From NCBI GenBank assembly GCA_937873695.1, contig CALMYL010000018.1, positions 1 through 64,000 of the forward strand: DNA of 64,000 nucleotides, given 5' to 3'. Under the pieces are notes generated by a model. The model was not told where the DNA came from. It saw nothing but the letters and a program-made list of their open reading frames with translations, and made no database searches. Shown in pieces: positions 16,527-24,255 of this stretch (position 1 is the first letter of the stretch; every line of letters starts with the position of its first letter). Position numbers and translations under genes: made by a program. Origin of the DNA: an uncultured Ignavibacteria bacterium. Its GTDB lineage: Bacteria; Bacteroidota; Ignavibacteria; Tepidaquicellales; OLB5.

Positions 16527-17498
16527 ATGCAGCAGGATCCGCAAATACAAAATTCGGTTACGCAGAATCAGCCGGTATATCCTCCCAAAAAGGATAATTC
16601 AGGCAGATGGTTCTGGGGTATATTCCTTAGTTTGTTTTTACTGGTGATGATCATTGTTGCAATCAGCTTTTTTGCGTTCGCTTCCGCCATAAAACGTGAC
16701 GGAGGCGAATTTGTTTCAGGCGGTTCAGGTGATAAAATTGCCATAGTTGAAATTAACGATGTAATTGTATCATCCGAAAAAACCGTAGAACAGATAAAAA
16801 AATTCAGGGAAGACAAATCAATTAAAGCCATAATTCTCCGCGTAAATACACCCGGCGGCGGCGTAGCCGCTTCACAGGAAATTTACGAGGAAGTGAAAAA
16901 GACCCGTGATAGCGGAAAGATCATTGTTGTATCAATGGGGTCTATTGCGGCATCGGGCGGGTACTACATTGCAGTTGGTTCAAGCCTGATTATAGCAAAC
17001 CCCGGAACACTTACAGGAAGTATCGGAGTCATCGCACAGTTCATAAGTATAAAAGATCTTGCAGAAAAGCTTGGTATCAACCAGACGACTATAAAAAGCG
17101 GAAGCCTGAAAGATGCGGGGAGTCCGTTCAAAACCATGAGTGACTCCGATAAGGCTTATTTCCAGGATGTCGTCGATAACAGCTTCGGGCAGTTCCTTGA
17201 TGTTGTAGCAAAAGAACGCAAGATGGATAAACAAACCTTGCTGCAGTACGCTAACGGCAGGGTCTTTACCGGTTTGCAGGCTATGGAGTACGGTTTAATT
17301 GATTCACTTGGTACATTCGAAGATGCAATAAGGATAACGGGGAAAATGGCTGGAATTGAAGGCGAACCGAGAATAGTAAGGGAAAAGAAAAAGTTTTCTT
17401 TCTTTGAAGAAGTAATGGGTTCTAAAATTGAAGATGTAACTGATATCAAAGGCAAGCTATTTGATGAGCCTATACTTCAGTATAAGTTTCAGCCGTAA
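16527..17498 (+). CDS. sppA: Signal peptide peptidase SppA (S49)
   Basis: The 323-aa short-form SppA is anchored by one N-terminal helix (about 30-52). The S49 core has NTPGGGVAASQEIYEEV, the nucleophile loop GSIAASGGYYIA and the downstream GSLKDAGSPFKTMSDSDK carrying the candidate catalytic lysine (Ser-Lys dyad). It degrades cleaved signal peptides in the membrane, fitting an organism that exports many proteins. It is probably in an operon with the upstream TPR lipoprotein and possibly the downstream HU gene (63 bp). Confidence 0.93.
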   Translation: MQQDPQIQNSVTQNQPVYPPKKDNSGRWFWGIFLSLFLLVMIIVAISFFAFASAIKRDGGEFVSGGSGDKIAIVEINDVIVSSEKTVEQIKKFREDKSIKAIILRVNTPGGGVAASQEIYEEVKKTRDSGKIIVVSMGSIAASGGYYIAVGSSLIIANPGTLTGSIGVIAQFISIKDLAEKLGINQTTIKSGSLKDAGSPFKTMSDSDKAYFQDVVDNSFGQFLDVVAKERKMDKQTLLQYANGRVFTGLQAMEYGLIDSLGTFEDAIRITGKMAGIEGEPRIVREKKKFSFFEEVMGSKIEDVTDIKGKLFDEPILQYKFQP

Positions 17499-17561
17499 TA
17501 TTTTTTTATATCCATTTTATTACAGAAAAAATAATATAAGTTAAATTATATATTTTAATTC

Positions 17562-17864
17562 ATGACAAGAGCAGATATAGCGAATAAAATTGCGAACGCA
17601 ACAGGATTAAGCAAAGTTGAAACTGAAACCGTTGTTGAAGGTTTCATTTTATGCGTTATTGACGCGCTGAAGGAACAAGAAAGCATCGAAATTAGGGGCT
17701 TTGGTACATTCAAAGTAAAAGAGCGCAAGCCGCGCATTGCGCGTAATCCCAAAACCGGCGCTAAGGTTGAGCTTGGCAGAAGATTTGTGCCAATGTTCAA
17801 AGTTTCAAAGGAGTTTAAAAAGACGGTTAATGATTCACTGCTTGAAAAGTATAATGAAAAGTAA
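17562..17864 (+). CDS. HU/IHF family DNA-binding protein
   Basis: The 100-aa protein has the complete HU fold: MTRADIANKIANATGLSKVE, the IEIRGFGTFKVKERKPRIARNPKTG beta-arm segment with the conserved RNPxTG, and the helix FKVSKEFKKTVND. It is a nucleoid-associated protein that bends DNA non-specifically. Length is close to the usual 90-100 aa. HU versus IHF subunit cannot be decided from sequence. Confidence 0.92.
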   Translation: MTRADIANKIANATGLSKVETETVVEGFILCVIDALKEQESIEIRGFGTFKVKERKPRIARNPKTGAKVELGRRFVPMFKVSKEFKKTVNDSLLEKYNEK

Positions 17865-17913
17865 TAAATATAAAGTAAAAATTTAATAATAATCATAAAG
17901 CAAGGAGCAATAA

Positions 17914-18009
17914 ATGCCAAGCGGTAAAAAGAGAAAACGCCATAAAATGGCTACTCACAAGAGGAAAAAAAGACTGAGAAAGAACAGACATAAAAAGAAG
18001 GTAAGGTAG
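17914..18009 (+). CDS. 31-aa very basic protein, AURKAIP1/COX24-like (bS22/mS38-type)
   Basis: The ORF encodes MPSGKKRKRHKMATHKRKKR and ends LRKNRHKKKVR; nearly two thirds of its residues are Lys, Arg or His. A strong Shine-Dalgarno AAGGAG (17902-17907) lies 6 bp before the ATG and an intrinsic terminator follows, so it is a real gene. From memory, Bacteroidota carry near-identical 30-aa proteins annotated with the AURKAIP1/COX24 domain, related to mitochondrial mS38 and the small-subunit protein bS22. I infer a ribosomal role. Confidence 0.75.
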   Translation: MPSGKKRKRHKMATHKRKKRLRKNRHKKKVR

Positions 18010-18044
18010 TTTTTTTATAGTTACTAAAATTTCAGTTTATATTA

Positions 18045-18073
18045 GGGCAGAGAGTTTTTCTCTGCCCTTTTTT
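18045..18073 (+). terminator. Intrinsic terminator after the 31-aa protein gene
   Basis: The stem GGGCAGAG/CTCTGCCC has a 7-nt loop and is followed by a T-run. It likely ends the transcript containing the HU and 31-aa genes. Confidence 0.9.
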
Positions 18074-18133
18074 ATGCGGCAAAAAATCAAAATCAAAATC
18101 CGAATGACAAATTCAATATCATTTAAGGGATTA

Positions 18134-18333
18134 ATGTCACCTCTTCGGGGTTCTAATAAAATTTAACTTCATTGTTCTACAATAATATCATCCCTTCGAT
18201 ATTCAATCAATATTCAATTTAGATTTTAGAGCCTTATTTGATATTCATACTATACTTAGCTTTCAACTCCGAAGGAGTGTCACTATTGCAGTACCCCAAT
18301 TGCCAATTGAGCCTAACCCCGAAGGGGTGACAT
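18134..18333. repeat. Nested inverted-repeat element B
   Basis: This lies in the 498-bp gap between the 31-aa gene and guaB. Outer arms are ATGTCACCTCTTCGGGGTT (18134-18152) and AACCCCGAAGGGGTGACAT (18315-18333), inverted with one mismatch in 19. Inner arms at about 18178-18204 and 18265-18292 (CTACAATAATATCATCCC.. and its divergent complement) are also inverted. The rest of the gap holds terminators and no gene. Confidence 0.85.
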
Positions 18334-18453
18334 TTTCCCGGGAAAAAAATATGCCACAACCTTCTGACATAACTAATTAAATATGAGATTTGTTTAAATC
18401 GGAAATAGAAATCCCCGCTGGAGTTTATCCCGTACTTGATGCGTGACGGGGAT

Positions 18454-18485
18454 AAAAAAAGCCCAAATGCTTTTGGCATTTGGGC
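18454..18485 (-). terminator. guaB terminator
   Basis: The perfect 10-bp stem GCCCAAATGC/GCATTTGGGC has a 5-nt loop and is followed on the minus strand by T7. Confidence 0.93.
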
Positions 18486-18507
18486 TTTGACATTTGAAAT
18501 TCTGCTT

Positions 18508-19977
18508 TTATCTTCTTACCTGGTAATTCGGTGCTTCTTTAGTTACAATTACATCATGCGGATGTGATTCTTTTAATCCCGCATTGGTTATTTCTATGAA
18601 CTTCGCGTTCTTCTGCAATTCAGCAATGGTACCGCAGCCGCAATACCCCATGGCGGCTCTTAAGCCGCCAACCATCTGGTATATAACATCGCTTAAGGGA
18701 CCTTTATAAGGAACCCTGCCTTCAATGCCTTCAGGTACAAGCTTGCTTAGCTCTGATTCCGGGTCCTGGAAGTATCTATCACCGCTGCCGGCTTTCATCG
18801 CTTCTAACGAGCCCATTCCGCGGTACATCTTAAATACACGTCCTTCGTAAAGCACTTTTTCGCCGGGTGATTCTTCGGTTCCTGCAAGCAGTCCGCCGAC
18901 CATAATACAATCAGCCCCGGCAGCGATTGCTTTGGGAATATCACCTGTTTGTTTTATGCCGCCATCGGAAATGATCGGTATTTTATATTTAGCAGCTGCT
19001 GATACAGCGTTAAACACAGCCGTAATCTGCGGCATGCCTACACCGGCAACAACACGAGTCGTACAGATCGAGCCTGCACCGATACCGACTTTCACTGCAT
19101 CAACTCCGGCTTTGATAAGATCAAGCGTTCCTTCAGCTGTAGCAACATTGCCGGCTATTACATCAATATCAAAATTCTTTTTAATTTCTTTTACTATATT
19201 AAGTACACCCTGTGAATGTCCGTGCGCTGTATCAACAACCACAACATCAACGCTTGCTTTAACAAGCGCGGCGACTCTATCAAGAGTATCAGAGGCAATA
19301 CCAACTGCAGCGCCGCAAATCAGCCTGCCGTGTGAATCCTTAGCTGCAAAGGGGTGTTTTTTGCGTTTAATGATATCCTTAAAAGTTATGAGTCCTTTTA
19401 TTTTTCCGTTCTTATCAACCACGGGCAGTTTCTCAACTTTATGTTTCTGCAGAATACGCTCTGCCTGTTCAAGTGTAGTACCAACGGGTGCTGTGACAAG
19501 GTTCTCCTTTGTCATCAGCTCAGAGACCTTGGTATTCTGGTTAGGTTCAAATCTAAGGTCGCGGTTTGTTAATACACCGATAAGTTCGTTCTCATCGTTA
19601 ATTATCGGGAAACCTGAAATTTTATAACGCTCCATTAAGCGGTTGGCATCGCCAACAGTCTGGTTAACCTTCAGTGTGATCGGGTCTAAGATCATACCGC
19701 TCTCACTTCGTTTTACCCTGTCAACTTCCGATGCCTGTTTTTCGATCGACATATTTTTGTGCAGTATACCTATACCGCCTTCGCGCGCCATTGCAATGGC
19801 AAGCTCAGATTCAGTAACAGTATCCATTGCAGCGGAAAGAATGGGAGTATTTAAAGTGATGTTTTTGGTTAATCTAGCGGAAATATTTACGTCCCTGGGT
19901 AAGACCTTTGATTTTGCGGGAACCAGCAGTATATCATCAAAGGTAATTGCTTTTTCGATTATTTTTGTGTGTGCCAT
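18508..19977 (-). CDS. guaB: IMP dehydrogenase
   Basis: The 489-aa enzyme oxidises IMP to XMP with NAD+, the committed step to GTP. The (beta/alpha)8 barrel is interrupted by a CBS-domain pair (about residues 95-205; [37 protein letters not shown]). The catalytic loop [15 protein letters not shown] contains the active-site Cys, and the phosphate-binding and flap segments [15 protein letters not shown] and [11 protein letters not shown] are intact. Length is typical. It is monocistronic with its own terminator. Confidence 0.97.
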   Translation of the reverse strand: MAHTKIIEKAITFDDILLVPAKSKVLPRDVNISARLTKNITLNTPILSAAMDTVTESELAIAMAREGGIGILHKNMSIEKQASEVDRVKRSESGMILDPITLKVNQTVGDANRLMERYKISGFPIINDENELIGVLTNRDLRFEPNQNTKVSELMTKENLVTAPVGTTLEQAERILQKHKVEKLPVVDKNGKIKGLITFKDIIKRKKHPFAAKDSHGRLICGAAVGIASDTLDRVAALVKASVDVVVVDTAHGHSQGVLNIVKEIKKNFDIDVIAGNVATAEGTLDLIKAGVDAVKVGIGAGSICTTRVVAGVGMPQITAVFNAVSAAAKYKIPIISDGGIKQTGDIPKAIAAGADCIMVGGLLAGTEESPGEKVLYEGRVFKMYRGMGSLEAMKAGSGDRYFQDPESELSKLVPEGIEGRVPYKGPLSDVIYQMVGGLRAAMGYCGCGTIAELQKNAKFIEITNAGLKESHPHDVIVTKEAPNYQVRR

Positions 19978-20216
19978 AGCAAATATAGCAAAAAAATGTT
20001 TGAATTAAAAACCCACTGATTTAGTCACAATTCCGGTAACTTTGGGGTGCGCATTCCCAGCTATAAGAAACATCTGTTAATGATAATATGCAAGCCCTCA
20101 ATCTGAATCTCAGCGCTCTGTTTCCCCATTTGGTATAAATCATATCATTTATCGAATTTTGTTCGAACTATTAAGCAGGATATGTGATTTACAAAGTAAA
20201 GAAATAATACAATGAA

Positions 20217-20747
20217 ATGACGCACAATAGCGCGGTATTGCTTGAAAAACTGAAAGAAGGAGATAATAAAGCACTTTCTTTAATATATGATACATATTAC
20301 CCTTCAATCGAAAGGATGGTAATTAATAATTCAGGCAGCAGGGATGATGCCCAGGATATTTTTCAGGATTCAATGATTACATTAGTTGAAAAGGTCAAAG
20401 ATCCGTGTTTCGAGTTAACTTCTTCAGTAAATACATATTTATACTCAATTTCAAAAAATTTATGGTTAAAGAAATTACGAAGCCGCAAACCTGATATTTA
20501 TATAAGTGATGATGAACTGAAGAACATTAAAGCTGATGACGGAGAATTGGATGCTGAACAAAGTCCTGTTGCTTCATGGCTTGAAAAAATATCAACGCAC
20601 TGCAAATCACTGATCCAAAAAATGTTTTACGAAAATTCAACTCTTGATAAGATAATTGCAGCATTTGGTTATAAAAATAAGCATACAGCCGTTAACCAGA
20701 AATATAAATGCCTTGAACAGGTTCGCAAAGCTTCGAAAAAACAGTAA
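20217..20747 (+). CDS. ECF-type RNA polymerase sigma factor
   Basis: The 176-aa protein has sigma-70 region 2 (ALSLIYDTYYPSIERMV..DDAQDIFQDSMITLVEKV, VNTYLYSISKNLWLKKLR) and region 4 (about 125-172, a helix-turn-helix ending TAVNQKYKCLEQVRKA). Region 4 is somewhat divergent. No anti-sigma factor is adjacent. The next two genes on the same strand are a small Cys-containing membrane protein and a periplasmic thioredoxin-like protein, so a redox or envelope-stress regulon is possible but unproven. Confidence 0.85.
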   Translation: MTHNSAVLLEKLKEGDNKALSLIYDTYYPSIERMVINNSGSRDDAQDIFQDSMITLVEKVKDPCFELTSSVNTYLYSISKNLWLKKLRSRKPDIYISDDELKNIKADDGELDAEQSPVASWLEKISTHCKSLIQKMFYENSTLDKIIAAFGYKNKHTAVNQKYKCLEQVRKASKKQ

Positions 20748-20862
20748 CCTGCAATACGAAAGTCCCTTTTCACAAAATATTTCTTAAACATTGGGTGATA
20801 TTTCCTTCAATTGCGGTATTAAGGGTAAATGAAGTTACCTAGTAATACAAAATTTTATAAGC

Positions 20863-21045
20863 ATGGGTGAATCGATTGCCGCAGAGGGCAAGAACTGTCC
20901 CGTTCATATAGAAAAAGAACCGGTATGTAAAAAAATATTGTTGTTTTTTTTCAGGTTCGGCTTATGCCCGGCTTGTATGACTGCCAGCATTATTTACGGC
21001 ACAGTAACATTTTTCAGATCATTAAGAAAAAACAGAATTAAATAA
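20863..21045 (+). CDS. Small Cys-containing membrane protein (60 aa)
   Basis: The ORF has an N-terminal hydrophilic part with two Cys residues (GKNCPVHIEKEPVCKK), a hydrophobic stretch (about 25-50) with a CPAC motif (LCPACMTASIIYG) and a basic end. The four Cys suggest metal or thiol chemistry. It lies 27 bp before the thioredoxin-like gene on the same strand. I do not recognise the family, but size and context favour a real gene. Confidence 0.5.
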   Translation: MGESIAAEGKNCPVHIEKEPVCKKILLFFFRFGLCPACMTASIIYGTVTFFRSLRKNRIK

Positions 21046-21072
21046 TTTTCAAAAAACTAATAATATATCAAA

Positions 21073-21468
21073 ATGAAAACACTAAAAATCTTCATTGCTT
21101 TATTCTTTATTTTCGCCGGATTCACAGCATATTCACAACAAACTAACGTAATAGCCGTAATAAACAAAGCAAACTGGTGCAACGTGTGTAAAACCAATGG
21201 CGAAAAAGTAACGATGCTTACACAGGATTATATGGATAAGAATATTAAATTCTTAATGAATGATCTTACTGATGACGCAACAAAAAAGGAATCTCAAACT
21301 CTGCTTGAAACAAATGGTGTAAACGGGTTTCTTGTGGGAGTTGATATGACGGGTATAATTACAATTATTGATCTTAAACAAAACAAAATAATTGAAACAA
21401 TAAGCGTTAGTAAAGATACTGCAGAGTTGAAGAATGCGATCGATAACGCCATTTCCGGACATAACTAG
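21073..21468 (+). CDS. Periplasmic thioredoxin-like protein (WCNVC)
   Basis: The 131-aa protein has a signal peptide (1-21, ending AYSQ) and a thioredoxin fold with NKANWCNVCKTNGEKV. The CxxC has Asn-Val between the cysteines, unlike the CGPC of thioredoxin. The usual cis-Pro loop is not obvious (NGVNGFLVGVDMTG). It probably acts as a thiol reductase/isomerase or a metal carrier outside the cytoplasm. It follows the small Cys protein and precedes cydA. Confidence 0.75.
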   Translation: MKTLKIFIALFFIFAGFTAYSQQTNVIAVINKANWCNVCKTNGEKVTMLTQDYMDKNIKFLMNDLTDDATKKESQTLLETNGVNGFLVGVDMTGIITIIDLKQNKIIETISVSKDTAELKNAIDNAISGHN

Positions 21469-21626
21469 ATTGTGAAACCGGCTAGAGCAAGCTATTCATG
21501 CTGAGTCCACATTTTGTTTACAAATCACATGACAGGCAAAAAATAGATTTTTGCCTGTTTGTTTTATAGCTTACCTGCCTGTAATCAAGTCTTATTAATC
21601 TTACTTTTTTTGCATAAATTTTTACT

Positions 21627-21634
21627 TATTTTTG
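21627..21634 (+). promoter_or_regulatory. Possible -7 box of cydA
   Basis: TATTTTTG matches TANNTTTG and ends 6 bp before the preferred cydA ATG. No TTG lies at the correct -33 spacing. If real, the mRNA would be nearly leaderless. Confidence 0.3.
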
Positions 21635-21640
21635 TATAAT

Positions 21641-22987
21641 ATGGATGCATTCTTAATTCATAGATTACAGTTTGCGTTTACGATAATGTTCCATTATCTT
21701 TTTCCCCAGCTTACAATGGGGCTTGCCCTGCTAATTGTTGTACTCAAATATAATGCGCTGCGCACAGGTGATGAAACGTTTAACAAGTCAGCAAGATTCT
21801 GGGCGAAGATTTTCGCTCTGAACTTTGCAATGGGTGTTGTAACAGGCATTCCTATGGAATTCCAATTCGGCACCAACTGGGCAAGATTCTCAGCTTTCGC
21901 CGGAGGCGTAATAGGCCAGACTCTTGCCATGGAAGGATTATATGCTTTCTTCCTTGAATCAACTTTCCTTGGACTCTTTCTATTCGGTGAAAAAAAGCTG
22001 GGTCCTAAACTTCATTTTCTATCGGCGGTGCTTGTCTTTCTCGGTTCGTGGATCTCAGGCTTGTTTATAATAGCAACCAATGCATGGATGCAGAATCCGG
22101 TTGGATTTCATCAATTGCCGGACGGCACTTTCCAGCTTGCGAGCTTTGGCGAGCTATTCACTAACCCATGGCTATTCTGGCAGTATGTGCATACCATGAG
22201 CGGTTCCGTAGTCACCGCGGCTTTTGTAATGTGCGCCGTAGGAGCATATTATGTACTATCAGATAAAAATGCCGAGTACGGTAAAAAATTTCTTAAAACG
22301 GGATTGATTGCCGGAGTGATTGTCTCCATCTTCCAGGCATTCCCAAGCGGTGACGGCCAGGGTAAAAATGTCGCTCTCTATCAGCCTGTAACTCTTGCCG
22401 CAATGGAGGGCTTATTTGAAACCGAGCATGGGGCGGGTCTTACAATAATAGGTCAGCCTGATGTGGAGAATATGAAGCTTGATAACCCGATAATCGTCCC
22501 GAACATGCTTAGCTTTTTAACATACAACAGGTGGAAAGCAGAAGTTAAAGGTCTGAAAGAGTATCCCCGAGAGCTTTGGCCGGATAATATTCCATTGTTG
22601 TATTACAGTTATCATATAATGGTCGGACTTGGTACAATATTCATAGCAATTACGATGCTGGGTATTTTTCTGCTATGGCGTAAAAAAGTATTTACCGCAA
22701 GATGGTATCTGTGGATATTGATGCTTGCATTCCCTTTCCCATACATAGCAAACACAACAGGCTGGATGACTGCTGAGCTTGGAAGGCAGCCCTGGCTGAT
22801 ATACGGTCTGCTGAAAACCGCTGATGGATTTTCAAGCAATGTAAGCTCAGGTAACGCATTATTCACAACACTTGGTTTTGCAGGAATTTATCTGATGGTA
22901 GGGTTACTGTTTATTATTTTGGTACTCAAAGAAATTATCGAAGGACCTGATCATGTGAAGAAAAAGACCCCGCCTATCGCACCATAG
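21641..22987 (+). CDS. cydA: Cytochrome bd ubiquinol oxidase subunit I
   Basis: The ATG at 21641 gives a 448-aa protein; a TTG 9 bp upstream is the alternative. This is the haem-bearing subunit of the bd quinol oxidase, which reduces O2 to water with high affinity. Visible ligands are His18 (QFAFTIMFHYLF), the His of QYVHTMSGSVV and the Met of HIMVGLG; the GRQPW signature is intact. The Q-loop is the short type. The position matching quinol-binding Lys252 of the E. coli protein appears to be Thr (PVTLAAMEG), while the following Glu is kept. The last codons lie in a hairpin repeat. Confidence 0.95.
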   Translation: MDAFLIHRLQFAFTIMFHYLFPQLTMGLALLIVVLKYNALRTGDETFNKSARFWAKIFALNFAMGVVTGIPMEFQFGTNWARFSAFAGGVIGQTLAMEGLYAFFLESTFLGLFLFGEKKLGPKLHFLSAVLVFLGSWISGLFIIATNAWMQNPVGFHQLPDGTFQLASFGELFTNPWLFWQYVHTMSGSVVTAAFVMCAVGAYYVLSDKNAEYGKKFLKTGLIAGVIVSIFQAFPSGDGQGKNVALYQPVTLAAMEGLFETEHGAGLTIIGQPDVENMKLDNPIIVPNMLSFLTYNRWKAEVKGLKEYPRELWPDNIPLLYYSYHIMVGLGTIFIAITMLGIFLLWRKKVFTARWYLWILMLAFPFPYIANTTGWMTAELGRQPWLIYGLLKTADGFSSNVSSGNALFTTLGFAGIYLMVGLLFIILVLKEIIEGPDHVKKKTPPIAP

Positions 22988-23108
22988 GCGAGATATCGCG
23001 CCATAGGTGCGATTTCTCTCCCAAAAGGGGAGGGTTGAAGGATCATTAATTCTGGGATTCTGTTAAAATAATTCAATAATTGTAAACAGAGATGCCCGCG
23101 TTCGCGGG
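22976..23108. repeat. Hairpin repeats between cydA and cydB
   Basis: ATCGCACCATAGG (22976-22988) is nearly inverted at 23000-23012 (CCATAGGTGCGAT), and the left arm includes the cydA stop codon. CTCTCCC..GGGGAGGG and CCCGCGTTCGCGGG (23095-23108) follow. cydA and cydB are usually close; here 133 bp of repeat separates them. Confidence 0.65.
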
Positions 23109-23120
23109 TACTAAAACTAA

Positions 23121-24167
23121 ATGGAAACATTCTGGTTCATAGCGCTGGCATTTATGATAATCATGTACGTGATACTTGACGGATTTGATCTCGGCACGGG
23201 TATGTTCTATCTGGGCACAGCAAAAAACGATAATGAACGCAGAACCCTGCTCAACTCAATTGGTCCCGTGTGGGATGGCAACGAAGTATGGCTCATTGCC
23301 GCAGGCGGCTCACTGTTTTTCGCATTCCCGAAACTCTACGCTTCAAGCTTCAGCGGATTTTACCTTCCCTTAACTATTGTACTCTGGTTATTGATTGGCA
23401 GGGCATTGGGTATTGAGCTTCGCAAGCATGTTGATAATAGACTGTGGAAATCATTCTGGGATGTAGTATTCTCAATTTCAAGTATACTGCTTGTTGTATT
23501 CTTTGGTGCGGCACTTGGCAACATAATACGCGGCGTTTCGCTTGAGGCAGACGGGTATTTTTTTGAGGCCCTGTGGACTACGTTCACAGTGGTACCGCGA
23601 TCCGGAATACTTGATTGGTTCACGGTATTAATGTCTTTTGTTGCAGTTGCAACACTCATGGGTCACGGCGCTAATTTCATTTCAGTTAAGACTGCTGGTG
23701 AGCTTCAGATGAGGGCGAGAAATGTTTCAAAGAAAATAAATCCACTTGTATTACTGCTTTCACTTCTTATGTTTGCCGCAACAACATATATCAGACCCGA
23801 GCTGTGGAATAACTATTTTACTCATGTCTGGGGATTCATTTTTCCAGTAACGGGTATGGCTGGACTGGCCGGCATGTTCTATTTCAGAAGCAAAGATTCC
23901 GACGGGAAAGCTTTTCTGTCTTCAGCGGTATTTATTCTTGGAATGATGTCCGGGACTGCTTTCGGGCTCTACCCCACGCTGCTTCATTCTACATTAGACC
24001 CGTCTTACAGCCTGACAGTCACAAATTCAAGCGCGGGAAGTTACGGTCTCGGGGTCGGCCTGATCTGGTGGGTGATAGGAATGATACTTGCTATGGGATA
24101 CTTCGGGTACTTATTCTATACTTTCAGGGGAAAAGTTGTAATGACTGAAGATTCAGAAGGATACTAA
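23121..24167 (+). CDS. cydB: Cytochrome bd ubiquinol oxidase subunit II
   Basis: The 348-aa membrane protein pairs with CydA in the bd oxidase. It has about eight transmembrane helices, the N-terminal ILDGFDLGTGM signature and the conserved GPVWDGNEVWLIAAGGSLFFAFP block. Length is within the family range. No cydX-like ORF or cydCD genes are seen nearby. Confidence 0.94.
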   Translation: METFWFIALAFMIIMYVILDGFDLGTGMFYLGTAKNDNERRTLLNSIGPVWDGNEVWLIAAGGSLFFAFPKLYASSFSGFYLPLTIVLWLLIGRALGIELRKHVDNRLWKSFWDVVFSISSILLVVFFGAALGNIIRGVSLEADGYFFEALWTTFTVVPRSGILDWFTVLMSFVAVATLMGHGANFISVKTAGELQMRARNVSKKINPLVLLLSLLMFAATTYIRPELWNNYFTHVWGFIFPVTGMAGLAGMFYFRSKDSDGKAFLSSAVFILGMMSGTAFGLYPTLLHSTLDPSYSLTVTNSSAGSYGLGVGLIWWVIGMILAMGYFGYLFYTFRGKVVMTEDSEGY

Positions 24168-24255
24168 GGGCAATTAGCAATTAGCAAAAAAGAAGCACAA
24201 AGTAATTTTAAAAAATTCATGAGCCTTTGCAGCACTTTAAGAGAATAGATTATAT

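Noticed and set aside
18932-19627. 231-aa plus-strand ORF antisense to guaB
   Set aside because: It lies wholly inside guaB on the other strand, shows no domain and has the biased composition of a shadow frame.
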